A DNA stretch of 64,000 bases from Onchocerca volvulus (lineage: Eukaryota; Nematoda; Chromadorea; Rhabditida; Onchocercidae), in assembly GCA_000499405.2 (NCBI GenBank), contig HG738137.1:3286001-3350000 (forward strand), in the 5' to 3' direction. Shown here piece after piece: positions 42,113 through 55,000 of this stretch (its first letter is position 1; each line of letters opens with the position of its first letter). Below the pieces are notes generated by a model, which saw only the letters and a list, made by a program, of their open reading frames with translations, searched no databases and was not told the origin of the DNA. Position numbers and translations under genes: made by a program.

Positions 42113-45100
42113 TTACCTTGATGATTTAACCGATAAAATGGTGCCAATTTTCTTAGCTGTCTTCAGATCGGTACTCTGCAAAGCATTTGTCCAGTCATCT
42201 TCGCTTCCTTTAATTGCATACTGTTTCAATTCTCGACCAATTTCTTCTTTTAGTCTCGCCCGATCTCTATCTTGCCTTTTTTTGATTTCTACAGCTGCCT
42301 CGTGAAGTTCATCCTATAAAGAGAAAAATAAGATATCCTCAAAACTATTAGTCTTAAGTGTATTTGTTTCAAAGGCAAATTTCCCAAAATGAAATTGACA
42401 ATCCATTCCTAAAACGATTTCTGGAATACTATGAAAATTAGAATTTCTTATATTTGAGGACGCGACTTTAATATATAAGACAGTTAACTTTTTTACTTTA
42501 ATCAATGATTTCATAATATGATGGATCGAAAATTTACATCGAGAGAAATAGGAACAGGCTGCATTGAAGTAACATCAGCTGAATGTTCATTGATTTCCTG
42601 ACTATCAATTTCTTGCCGTACTGCATCCATACAAATCTGATCGAGGTATTCAGAAAGTTTCCGAATAGCTTTATTGAACAAAGCTAGCAACTGATTAGCA
42701 GGCAGATCAAGTTCTGTAACTAAGACATCCACCGTTTTATGTTGCAGTCCAATGCCTAACAAAATCGCTGATTGCACACTGTTTAGTTTGATCTAGAATA
42801 AAAACGATTAAAATCAATCAGTCTGGAAAGGAAACAGTAAAATATACACTGACCTTATTTTTTATTTTCTTTACTACTACATATTTTCTTCCTTAATTTC
42901 TTTTTTCTGACTCTTGACAAAAGATTTCGGGAATGTTAAGAAATTTTTTACAAAGATTGCAGATACTTCCATTGGCAAGGCATTAAAGTCATCCTTTGAT
43001 ATGAAGAATATGAAGTTCAAGACAGGCTAAACTCATTCTGACTCTCTTACTTGCAATAAAGTACATAAAAATTAATATTTCACCAACTTCTTCATCAAAT
43101 CGTTCTTCGAAATATAATAAAGCAAGTATTGGCAATATGTCAGTGATTAAATGATGATCGATCATATTCCGTGCATACTGAGATAATCGGCGTAAATCAC
43201 TATTTGAAAGAAATAATCCAAGTTCCTCTCTGGTTAAAACTAAAAGATAATTTTGCGATTAATCAACAACTTACGTGCTGGATATAAATCCTTCAATATG
43301 TCGGGAATCAATTCTTTCATTTTTTTAATTGAAGAATAGTAGTGCCATAGCTCTTCATACCACTCGAATAATCGGTAATTCGAATAATTTAATATTTACC
43401 TTTCCTTTCGCATTGCTTTACGATCTCATTATTTTTCAGTTGAAGAATACTGAGGGCCATCTGTGGCAAAAATTTGCTGAATTCAAATCCGAATAAACGC
43501 AAAATTCGACGTCGAAATTCAGTCCAATATAATGGAAGCCAAGAAGCACTGCTCTCGTTCAAATCTTCCTCATCTATAAATTAATTGAATTTATTAATAC
43601 AAGCAAAAAAAAAAAACCGGCCTAGATACCGCCTCCCTTATTTTCAGTCTATTTAATGTTATTTATAAGTTTTTTTTTTCTTTTTTTTCTTAAATAAAAC
43701 TCTTTTGGAATGAAGGAAATGTAGTCAGCGACAATAAAAAGAAATAAGGACATACCTTTATTTATATCCCTCAGCATAATGCAAGTATGTTCACCAGTGA
43801 GGTCGCAGACAGACTGTCTGAGGTAGACCGGGACAAACTTTACACGCTTCCAAAATTTGAGCAAGGGTAAATTTAAACCAAATGAAACGCCTAAAACGAA
43901 CAAACAAACTAAGTGTTTAACTTCACGATAAGCGAGAAAGACGAAAATAACCCCAGAAATTGTAACATTTTGAGTCACGACTAAAATTTTAAAATATAAA
44001 GACAAAGGCCATATACAATACCAATATAATCCAATTTTTCAGCACGCCGTTCACTTAAACGATGTAGAAGTGGTGGTAAATCAGCACGTGGTTCAATGAC
44101 TTCTTCCAGTAATACCAATGCATCAGGATTCTACAAAATATTCATCATTTTTTCAATGTTTTATAGATAATGTTTGAAATCAGTTAGCGATTATTAGAAA
44201 CCTATCATTCGAGAGAGATTATCTAATTTACAAAAGATTAAATGAAATGGCTGATTACTGGAATCATGATCCGAAACACAATTCTATGCTCGGTATATAG
44301 TTTTACCAATTAGAATGAAATAAGAATCTCAATGGTTGTTTGTTAAGATAACTGCTTACTTCGATGTGTTTGACTTCCGCTTCCATATTAAAATCTTCGC
44401 TTTCTTTTAAGCATGGTACTCTTCCATGATAATATTCTAAAAGCAGTTCGAGAGCTCGTGAACCATATCCCAGCGCTGAAATACTCCATAATCAATATCA
44501 TGTTTTCCTCATCAACATAAAAAAAAATCACAAATACTGCAAGTAATCCATTTAATTCATAAGTATTTTGTGAATATTGATCAACTAACATTGGAAATCA
44601 GGATGTACTGCTATTCTAACGATCCGTGCCCCACTCAATGTTGGAAAATCTTTATCCTGAAAATTCACACCTTTCACAGTAAACAAAAGTAGAACAGTAA
44701 AATAACCAAACGTGCAACATTCGATGGCTGCATTAAATTTTCAAAACTATTGCGTTGAGGAAACTACGTCCTACCATAAATTGTTGCGATATTGTCCACG
44801 GCAACAAATCACCCGCTGCTCTTTTGCCTCTTCCCATATTATTCGACACTGTTGCAGAAGACAAGGCACCTTCCATCGCTATTTGTATAACTGCCAGAAT
44901 CTGCATTGCAACATATCTGATAGTGAGAAATTTCAAGAAAAAGAGAAAAATTCGCTTATTTGAAAATGTGAAAGCTAAATAGAAAGCAAGCAGCAAACCT
45001 CTGGAAGTTGCGCTTGAGTCTCGTTAATTGGTCCAACCAAAACAAACAAGTGATGTGCTGGAGCATCTGATAACATCTACAGTAGAAAATATTTTAAAAA

Positions 45101-48100
45101 TATGAATCTTGATATCAGAATTCGGGTAATTTGATCCTTACTGAAATAAATTTGAAAAAAATATTAAAGTGCTCGAAAAATGATATAATTTTACCTGCAA
45201 ATCGTTAGGTGAGTTTTTGTAATGTGCTGACACGTATATGGCCATAATATTATGAAGAAATGTTTCGGAAGCTTTGTGGAAAGAAAACAAAGTATCTCGA
45301 TTGACGTACAACCTGAAGCAAAAAACAAAAAACAAAAACATACGAACACTGTACGGAAAATCAAACGCTAAAATTCATGGAGAAATGTTTTGATAACTTA
45401 CAACTGACAGTCCTTAGGTGGTGGCATTCCAGATACCAACTGATGTGTATTGCAAGCATTAAGGCACAAAACACGATTTAACCAAGTTTCAATCTAAAAC
45501 AAAAATTGTATTAACTAAAGATTCATCGGATTTATTGACAGCTGAAAGCAAAATTTCTTAAAATGTAATATAAAACAATAAAGCTATCTTCTTTAGTAAA
45601 TTGGAGTTGAGGAAATAATTGGCTCAACTAACACCATGGCCAAAACGAAGGGTAAGAACTCAATTACAAAAAAAAAAAAAAAAAAAAAGTGAAAGATAAT
45701 CTCTATCATTTCATTCATTCTCCAAAAAAAAAAAAAAAATCCAATGGTACGATGAAATAAATATAATATATAATCTAGAAAACTCTACTTGATCTCCTGG
45801 TTTGTATCTGATGCTTTCTTCCAAAACCAATTCATGCAATGTACGTCCTAGAAAGTTATTTACTTTTAGATTATACAGCAATTTCTAAACAACATGAAAG
45901 ACATAATTAGAATTTCATTTGTATAATCCAAAATGTGCATTAAAAAGAACCTTTCACAGTAGCTAGCACTTGTTCATTTTTTTCATCCTTTAGCAAACCA
46001 GCTGCTTGTTCACGGAGTTGCTGCAGCAATTTCAACGAGAGAGATCGCCCTGTTCCTTCATAACCGCTAATTGTTGAGGCAAGAAAAACAAGATACGGTC
46101 CTGAAAGTTTGCAAAGAATGTAAGTCTCTGAAGAGAATCTCGAGACCTACAGTTTTCCAAATGTTTCTGAAAGGCAAACATATATAGCTCATTGATTCTT
46201 TATCTTATTAAAGAACTGAAAAATTTTTGCAAATTCCTTGAATTTCGAAATAATACAGATAGTTGCCACGAAAATTAATCTACCTGAAATTAGCTTTCTC
46301 ACAATTGGAAATGGGATGGCGGCAGCTTCATCGATTACTACTAGTTCAGCCTGCGATAATTTAACCGAGTCTTGAGGATCAATGTACTAGAAAAAATTGT
46401 ATTTCATGATAAATCTCTGGAACGAGACAACAAAATACACTTGTTATTTTTTGGATATATAGCAAATTGAAGTTGAACACTGTTAAAAGCAGTAGCTATT
46501 CTTAGTAATTCCGAACCTGAATGACTTGTCGATGGCCTTTGAAAATATTTATCCGGACTAAGGCTTTGTTATACTGCTTATTTGTTGATTGGATTAATTC
46601 AAAATCCGTATGTTCTTCATAATTCATTGCCTCCAATCCTTTGACGACAAATTCAAATAATGTTTTAAGATTATCAGGTGCTGGACTTGTTACAAATATG
46701 TTCGCATAATCAAAACCTACAGCACCTGCTATGGCTAATCCAAGAGCAGCCGATTTACCTCGACCGCGCGCTGCAGTTATGCAACATGTCGCTTGCAGCG
46801 TTTTCTCAGTTATTACATCCAAAAGTCTTAACAGGGTCTGAAATATTAAAAAGATTACATTCATTTTATGTATTGTTTGATTTAAATTCAGAAAAATATG
46901 AATGCAGGAAATCTAAAAGTAATGAAAATCTTTGATAAGTGATCCACCTGCCAATATTCACCTATAATTGATTTAATTTAGAAAAGAAAAAATCAGATAA
47001 AATAAAACCTTTGCTTGACACAATGTTCTACACTTGTTCAACAAAAAACTTAGTGGTTTGGTATCAACCAGCGAATTTTTTAGCGACATTAATTCTTCCT
47101 CTTGCGTACTAAGCTTGTTCTGCAAAAAATATTACACAATTAATACAATTATACCCCATACAATCAAATTGTTTATTAATTTAAAAAATTTGCAAATTAA
47201 ACATGCAAATACCTTGATATTAGCAGGAACTGCCTCAATTTTTAAAACATGAGATGAAAGCGGTAAAACAGTCAAGCGATCATCTACAACTGCACAATTG
47301 CGACAGCTTGCCAATGACAATATAAACCGTTCATTGAAACGTGGAACCACTTCAGAATGAGATTCTGTACGAAAACGATTATGGACATCCTAAATGTTAT
47401 TTTGCATTATATATCAAAAACTAAAATTAAGATAATTTATCAACAACTATAAAATGATGAAAAAAATCAAAAAAAACTTTAAAAAAGCTATTTTAATGAT
47501 AGAAAAAATGATATGTATGCAAATAAAAAAGTTCTACTTATCTGAAAAAAAAAGAAAAGATTACCATAGCCATTGTATATAATTGCTTCAGAGAACTGAC
47601 ACTCCTTAACAACAATACAATTACACCACCTCCTTCAACCGTTTCAATGGTTCGAGCTAGAAGATTAGGCGTAATCGCTTCAAAATCCTAAAAAAAAAAA
47701 AAAGAAAAAAAAACCAAAAAAAGTCTCATTACAAGAAAATATTAATATAAATTATAGGAAATTCGATATAACAAATTGAAATTGCGAATGAGGCAATAAT
47801 AACCTGAAGTACGAGCATTCCAAAAGTATTGCCGAGGATTTTATGTGTTTCAGCATAATAACAGTAACGGATATGTGTTGATGAAATGAACAACTCAAAT
47901 GGATCATCCTAAAAAACTCGAATAATCAAAGACGGAAAGAAATATTATCTCAAAAGTCCAATTTTGTCTTCTATTGTCTAAATCTTCAAAATTTTCGAAA
48001 ACTTAAACAATAACAACCTGAACATGCAAACGACCATTACGCATTTTCTTTTTCAGTTCCTTCATTCGTTTTTTCCGATGTGAAGTGAATCCAAGCTCTT

Positions 48101-48485
48101 TTTTATAGCACCAGAGAACGGAAGGCCTGGCAGCAACTGTTGCTTTTGATAACACATGATGAAGTATAACAACCTAGAACATAAAAAAGAATTCTGACAT
48201 AAGCAATTTAAAATCTGAATTAACGTATAAATGAAATTTCCGGAATGACGCTTCAAAAATACATAACCTTATTCTTTAAAGTCACTAAAATTAAAAGCCA
48301 GATATAATTACTCTAGTTGAATCACTTCTTGATTGTTTATGAATATAATTCGTTAAAGAAAAAAAAAAAAACTGAACCTGATCCTTTCCTTTGTCACCAA
48401 CAATAACAAACATCGAACGATGTCCAGTAGCAACTCCATTTTCAATAAGGATCCTAATCCGATTATCCAACTTTGTTCTTACCAT
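42113..48485 (-). CDS. nath-10: NATH-10: NAT10/Kre33-type RNA cytidine acetyltransferase
   Basis: Twenty-two exons join in phase into 1011 codons, close to human NAT10 (1025). The first is 48378-48485 and the last 42113-42313. The N-terminus MVRTKLDNRIRILIENGVAT is characteristic. The helicase-like module has Walker A AARGRGKSAALG (about 282-293, invariant Lys about 288) and a DEAA Walker B in LVVIDEAAAIP. GRGKRAAGDLLPWTISQQF precedes the GNAT core with its acetyl-CoA motif VRIAVHPDFQSLGYGSRAL (about 618-636). LKFWKR, VPVYLRQ, DLTGEHTCIML and LLGIGLQHKTVD follow. The family makes N4-acetylcytidine in 18S rRNA and tRNA-Ser/Leu in the nucleolus, using ATP and acetyl-CoA. A GTTTGTCAG acceptor two bases before the ATG suggests trans-splicing. 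A possible extra 78-base cassette exon lies at 43275-43352. Confidence 0.95.
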
Positions 48486-49460
48486 ATCTGACAAACCTAA
48501 AGTGCTCAGATTTAATATGTAAATTCAATCGACAAGTTAGCGAAAGAAATTAAAATTCAATTTCATATTTAAAATTATGGATCAATATTCCCGTTCATAA
48601 GGTAATTAAAAGCAAAAAATAAAAAACCATCACGTCGAATACCATGATTTTTCAAACCACACACCATTACCATTTCCTCCCCACTCACCAAGAAAACATA
48701 TTCCGGCATACCCGGAAATCCTTCTATTCCGGTCCACCTTTCACACTCTCTACTGTCTTCTTATGTATCGCACAATGTCTTCCACTCTCAATGACTAAAA
48801 AGTCGTACAAACTTAATATCCTTCTATCCCTTTCTCCTCTTCTCGTTGCCTCTCTCCTCTCTCTCTTATCCGCACTTTTATATTTATGTCTATAAGGAAA
48901 CCGGAGGAAGAAAGAGTACTGTGCAACAACCATTAGTTAGGGACTAATTATGAAAACTCTAAAGTCTCAGAGTGGTTGAGTTGCACGTTTAATCGTCGAC
49001 ATAAAAGTTCAGTCTTAATATTTCAATTGGATAGATTCTTTAGAAGCCGATGAAGTTGCATAAAAGTGAAGAGCAGAAGCAATATTCCATTTCATTTTTA
49101 TAATAGAAGAAGTAAGGCTGTGCTAATAAGAAGCTGTCAATACATCCTTCTCCTCAAAGGTCACGCAAAGAACTGACATCCCTTGTCCCCAAAGGTCACA
49201 CAAAGAATTGCTCTGTAAATGGATCTGAGGTCGTCTAGTCCAGTTAAAGGTATCAATCTCGTAAATATCTCTGCAGCAACATATGATCTCTCCTTATGCA
49301 TTAGTTTTTAAAGCGACCTACCAAATCTCATGAAATTATTGGTCTTATCTTCCTCTCGACATATCTATCGCTTAGAATAATACATCTTTATTAAATTTAA
49401 ATGCTTTTTACATGAAATGTAAGGAATATTGAATTTTCGATAATTATATTCAAATATCAT
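48486..49460. other. Divergent promoter region between nath-10 and the 49.5-kb gene
   Basis: About 1 kb between two divergently read genes. The left end holds the nath-10 acceptor (48488-48498, minus strand). A CT-rich tract spans about 48800-48870. A duplicated AAAGGTCAC-CAAAGAA unit lies at 49156-49206. The open frame 48644-48895 (plus) is low-complexity and is not taken as a gene. Confidence 0.55.
49156..49206 (+). promoter_or_regulatory. Two AAAGGTCA (NBRE-type) sites in a 35-base direct repeat
   Basis: AAAGGTCACGCAAAGAACTG at 49156 recurs as AAAGGTCACACAAAGAATTG at 49191. AAAGGTCA is the monomeric site of NR4A/SF-1-type receptors. Position between two divergent genes suggests shared regulation, which is inference. 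Confidence 0.35.
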
Positions 49461-52063
49461 ATGTCAATTGCAGCACTGCCAAATGCAATGTGTGAAATAG
49501 CAAAGAGCTTATGTATTGCTTTAATAATTTTACTTCATCTACAAATGTGCTGTAAGCGAAGACTGATAAAGAAGAGAATAAAAGTACCGAAGCGATCGGG
49601 TCAAGCAATGCGACATGACCCCTCAAAAAAGGGAAATTTACCAAAATCACAAGCTCCAATCAGTCCTACAAAAAACATTGTTGATCATCTGGTTCGTACA
49701 AATTTGGCTCTTGATAACACTGAGTGTGTTTCTCAAACGATACTGATAACTCATCTTTTATCTGAAACGATAGTTAGAGCAAATAAACTAATTAGTGAAT
49801 TCAAGAAAATGGCTAACTTAATTTTTCGACCTTTTTCTAGCATTATTGAACTCCATATCTAACTATTTCGGAAGCTCCGTCTCAAATTGACCTTTGTCCT
49901 TCATTTACTATTCCCATTTTTAGGATATGTTATATTGAATTTCCTATTTGATACAATCTTTTTACAAGCTTTTTGAACTGAAAGTTTTAAGTCTTTCTGT
50001 CGCTAAAACGTTATTTTTATTGAACAGTAATTATACAACATGGGTCAACGCCACAAAACCGGAAAGCGGAAAAAATTTTTTATTCTAAAATGATTATGAA
50101 TTTTTAGAAAAACAGACTGCCAACAGAAAAAAGTGTAATAAAAAAAGACATCAAAAAGAATGCTCCAAAAGAGAAGGTATTTCAATTCCTTTTTCTTTTT
50201 TTTTTAAATTATTCATAGAACTTGAGTATTCAAGCATAAATATTGTCATCTATAAAAATCGCCGTGTTAATATGTTCAAACTTTCAGTTAAAAGAAAGGA
50301 GTTTAGTTTCACATCAGAGAATCTTGAGAAGGCAAAAAAGTTTATAGAGATGTATCCAAAAGGAAGAGAGGGTGGTGATTCAAATTATAAAAATTTCTGA
50401 GTTTGCATCTGATAATTAAAATTTCCGTGTGTTAATTCGTACAAATTATCTTACTCTTTTTTCTTTTTGCTTTTCAAAAATTGAAATTTCATTTTTCTTT
50501 CTTTATTCACTTAGTTGTTTCGCTCTGTGAGCAAGGAATCCGACATTGTTGCAAAGTGCTCTCAGTCAAATGCTATCAGCGAATTAAATAAATTTTATAA
50601 TTGCAAACTTAGAATAGAATTAGTGATTTCCAGACAGTGAAAGAAAGCATCTCAAACACGGTCGGCGGATTGTTTAAAAAGGGTCGCAGTAAATCTACGA
50701 GAGAAGATATGGTAATCCAAGTTTTTCACATTTTGCTTTCGAATTTGAAATTTTCGAAATGACAAGGATTGTTCGAGTTACTGGATTAATTTTGAAGTCA
50801 TAAGATATATTACCCGATCATTACAACTTAGAAAGATACGGATCTTAAAAGCTCTGAAATTACTCTTGAAAGAGTTATGAGTTGCTAGTTTGTCTGAAAG
50901 GTTGAATATTACAAAAGCACTTAGTATTTCTATTTATTGCAGAAAAAAAAAGTAGAAACAACTCAAGAAGAGGAACTCGATAGCGATGAAGAGTAAGTAA
51001 AGAGTAAAACGATTCTATTTTTCACAAGAAACTTTCGAAAGAGACGAACTTCTTGAACTTAATTGATTTAATTTTTAACTTAATTTTATTAACTTAACTT
51101 TTAACTATTCGAATTAATATCTGTTAAATACTGTCATTTGCAGTAAACCAGATATTGTACGAATGACAGACGTGAAATGCTTAGGCAATTTGGATGAAAT
51201 TATAAAGGTATTTGATAAGTGCAATGAAGTTTTTGCAATTAATGAACTTTTTCTCAAAAATGTCCAATCCAAACATCTTTAAAATATATGGGACAAAATC
51301 TGAATAGTGTCAAAGGTCATTGATATCGAAGGTTATCGAAGGTTACTAACACGTTATCACATATTAGCATATCAAAACAAGACTGATTCAAGCCTGACTC
51401 ACAGCAAATGGGGTATGAAATTATTTGCCAGATAAATTTAAAAATCCTTTTTTCGGATAATTTTATGAAGTTTTTTCTTCCTTTCAATTAAAGCACAATA
51501 AATGACTCAATAACCTATAGAACTCTTGGTGAATGAAATTTCAACTTCGATTTTTTCGATTTTCCGAAATAATTCTACTCTTTCAAGCTTGAAACAAAGA
51601 AATCCAGGATCTTACACATCACTTAAGCACCCATTGACTCGAACTTAGATAACTGAACTTTACGGATCGATCACTTAATACGATGATTATTTGAATTCTA
51701 AAAAGTTCTATTTATAATTCGGGATATTAGTACAGGTTGTTGGAGAAATAAAGGATGAAAACAACGAAAAACATATCATCCTATCTAAATCATCTATACT
51801 TGACCAATTTCATAGAAATTTAGCATTTCGAAATTTAGTTTCCATTCTTTGTTTACAGTTTGCTTTTGCAGGATCGTAAATTGAATGTGCAAAAAGAGAT
51901 AGAAGAAATGAAATCTATTCATGAAATGGAAGATTTGAAATCTCAGCAGCCGGCAGTCATCAATCCAAAATTGCATGTCAAAATTGCCGAGAAAAAATGT
52001 ATCTTGTATGAAACAAACGATGAGCCAACTTTAGACGATGAATTAAATGAGATGATGTTTTGA
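49461..52063 (+). CDS. Unrecognised small lysine-rich protein with an N-terminal membrane segment
   Basis: Six exons (49461-49583, 50108-50176, 50634-50711, 50943-50992, 51144-51207, 51872-52063) join in phase into 191 codons. I recognise no family. About residues 14-29 (SLCIALIILLHLQMCC) are hydrophobic and followed by a basic run (KRRLIKKRIK), as in a signal anchor with a cytoplasmic positive side. The middle is Lys/Glu-rich with VGGLFKKGRSKSTREDM and an acidic EEELDSDE patch, and the C-terminal 60 residues look helical and end TLDDELNEMMF. The start may instead be the in-frame ATG at 49488. The end of exon 1 is uncertain: the frame stays open to 49862, and the GTACCG donor was chosen for phase. 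The later exons are well supported by consistent phases and CAG acceptors. Confidence 0.6.
50288..50400 (+). pseudogene. NDUFV2-like exon fragment inside an intron
   Basis: Behind a CAAACTTTCAG acceptor, 36 open codons to TGA include KEFSFTSENLEKAKKFIEMY followed by PKGREGG. This resembles the start of the mature complex I 24-kDa subunit NDUFV2 (F-x-F-T-x-E-N, then I-x-x-Y-P-x-G). No continuation of NDUFV2 is seen on either side, and the phase does not fit the host gene's neighbouring exons. It reads as a relic of a duplicated exon. Resemblance judged by eye. Confidence 0.35.
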
Positions 52064-55000
52064 TATTCTCGAAAAGCTTTGATTCGTTATTTTAGCAATC
52101 AGAATTTCAATTATTGATATTGTTTATTTTTGAAATCTAAATGTTAGTTTGAAAAATTTTCCACATTTATTGTATGCACATTTGCTTAATCAGATTTCAA
52201 CCGGTATTGTTAATTACCGATCTATGATTCATATCAAAAAAAATTTGCTTTTTTCTTTCGTGAACAGAAAGCTATTTAGTAAGTGAAATATAGCAATATG
52301 GGACGTTAGGTGAAGAAGAAATGGAAAATTTCAGCAAAATGACAAGTTACTCAGTCAAGTTTCTGAATTTTCAGAACGTGAATCATTCTTGGTTAAACGA
52401 ACCATTCCTGTTTCCAATACTTTAGAATATGATTTAAGAGCAAGAATTTCTTTCTTAAGATATGTTGGGAATATTTGGCATAATTGATTGAAAAAGCGAA
52501 ATGAAAGGAGAGGAATAAGAATGTTGGGTCTATTAACATAACTTTATAGATTCACGAAAGTCGTCCTTCCTACTTCCTTCAGAGCTGATAAATCATGCAT
52601 GATCATTGCCATAATCGATTTTCAATGGTTCCAAATCATTACTCTCATTCTAGATATTTCTTCTATAAGTTTGATCTTCTGGATTTCCTCAAAGTTCGAT
52701 TTTCTAATTTAAATTTAAATCTAAATTTTATTTTTTATTTGGGTAGAATTTTTTTTTTCTTCAGAAGATGTGTAGCCTACTTTCTAACTTATCATGAAGT
52801 TTTTTTCTCATTTGTTCTTTTACAAAGTTATGATTTTTCGGGTGTTTGGTCAAACTATTTCACTAAATTTAGCTTTTACAAGTTCAGTCGTTTCATCCAA
52901 TTTTCTTGTAGTATTATTTCCCGTTCTTCCTAAAAATATCATCTTGTCTCTTTTCTGTCAGAGTTGCGTGTAAAAGTAATAAATAAGTAATGGTTTAAAA
53001 ACTAGGCTTTTAGTATCGAAAACTAAACTGATGATGAATTAAACAATTGGCTTGACAATCAGCACTGTGACCATTTCATAGGAATGGTTTGCATATAATT
53101 AACTGGCAATCACAGTGGTCATTTTGAGTTTATATCTCATCACTGTACCAAATTTAGAGGGCAAACTATCTTTGAGATAAAATAATTATCTACGTGAAAA
53201 TGTAGCACCGTGCTGAAAGAAAGGACAGTTTGTTGAACTTTTCTGTTTAATCCTAGGATTCGAAATGATGATATCCAATCTTTTCAAAAATTAATTTACA
53301 TATTTTTTCCTTCCATCTCTTTGAAAAAAAAAAAAAAAAACGGACGACAAAAAACATCTTTCTTGAAATTATTTGCGAAGATAGATACTCGTTTTATATT
53401 CATTGATCCTTTTTGTCACCAGGAATCGTCTCATCAAAAATTTCTTGTTTTGACTATTTCAAGTGTTCAATAAAACTAGTCCCGTCTTTTGGAGAATTAA
53501 ATTAATTTCTGAAAGGTTTATCTCATGTTTGAGAATTCATTTTGAACTTTTGAACTGAAAATCTGAAGTCAAGCCAACTGTAGACTATTAGATTTCTTAA
53601 TTTGTTTAGATCTCGAGATCCCTTATATCTGAGTTTTAAACAATTCATCTGCGGTTATAAAAATAATTATTGATAAGAAAATACCATATGAAGTTGTCTG
53701 GAAGAATTTTTAATGATCTTGATATATTTGATCGTATCAGCTAATATTCATTTTCAAAGGACAACGAAGTCCTCAAGCCAAAATTCGTTCCAGTTTTAGA
53801 AGAATGTTTTTAAAGCTAATAGTCATTTATTCGTTGACATCAGATCGGTTACTGTTCATTAGAAATATAAACATAATTTAAACAATAAAGTTTCGAAAAG
53901 TCCTTTTTTTTTTCTTGAAAGTTGACCAGCTATAATCAACCATTTTCGATTACTTTGATGGGTTTTTTGTTCCAGCTAGTGCAATTTCTATGAATGATAT
54001 TTATCCTGAAAATAGCATAAACTGTTAAGTTGTAAATTTTTTCTGATATTTTATGCTATTTTTAATTTTTGCTTTCATTTCTTTTATATAACCACTTTTT
54101 TCAAATGCTCATAAATGGATGTACACGCATTACTTTTGTAGATGATTTCAGCACATTCTAGAAATTTCTCTAACAAATGAATAAACAAATATACATATAT
54201 ATATGCATGGAATAACTTTTAAAATCGTGTTCGATATTGATTCATGCAATGGTTTTCACTTCAACAAATGGCATATTTCCATATTTCATTTGCTTCTTCT
54301 TGAGCGAATTTATAGTTAAATTTGTTTCGTTAAAGTAAGATAGGTTGAAATTGGAGATTGAGTTCTAGTCTTTCGATCGATTTAAAGTGTTATACGATAA
54401 CAATATTTTATTGGTGACTAACGACTTCTTGAATCACTCCTTCGTTTCTTCAGCAATTCATCTAACCAAAAACGCAAATTGAAGACAAAAAATTGAAAGA
54501 TGTTCAGTGGAAAGCGGGAAAAATTTGTTAGTCCAAGAAACAAACCGATAATTCAGTTGAGCAGTATTCTTCTCAACGAACAGAGGAAAGAATAACCCAG
54601 TGATCAATTTGGCTGAATATTCTCTAATGATCGCTTGCAACATAAAGAATTTAATACAGTGATGTGTCGTTAAAGATAATTCGGCTTTTTTATTTTCCCA
54701 TTTCTTTTTTTTTTTTGTGTTTATAATGCATCATCGCCCACTTGACAAGCTTCATAATACTATGCCAACAGCTGTGTCAATGGAATGCATTTCGGTGTTG
54801 TGCAAATTTCTGCAGTAACCATAATAACGTTAATATATTACAAATGATCTGCCAGTTTACTTTTGAAAATTTAAATCAAGAAATTATTCCAATTATTTGA
54901 TCAAACCATTTTTTTTTCTCCGAATTTAATTCAATAGACCATAGTTAACAGCTGAATTGGATTTCCTGTCGAGGATTTTCATTAGAATTTTTTATTTTCT

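Noticed and set aside
44712..44982. Overlapping plus-strand frames of 75-83 codons
   Set aside because: Antisense shadows of a nath-10 exon.
48644..48895. 83-codon open frame with a hydrophobic end
   Set aside because: Lies in a CT-rich tract of the divergent promoter; low complexity explains the hydrophobic residues.
52595..52933. 112-codon open frame on the plus strand
   Set aside because: Phe/Tyr/Leu-rich translation of T-rich DNA, no splice-site support, no motif.
53050..53120. Apparent CACTGTGA / TCACAGTG hairpin
   Set aside because: Only about eight bases pair; the arms are otherwise not complementary.
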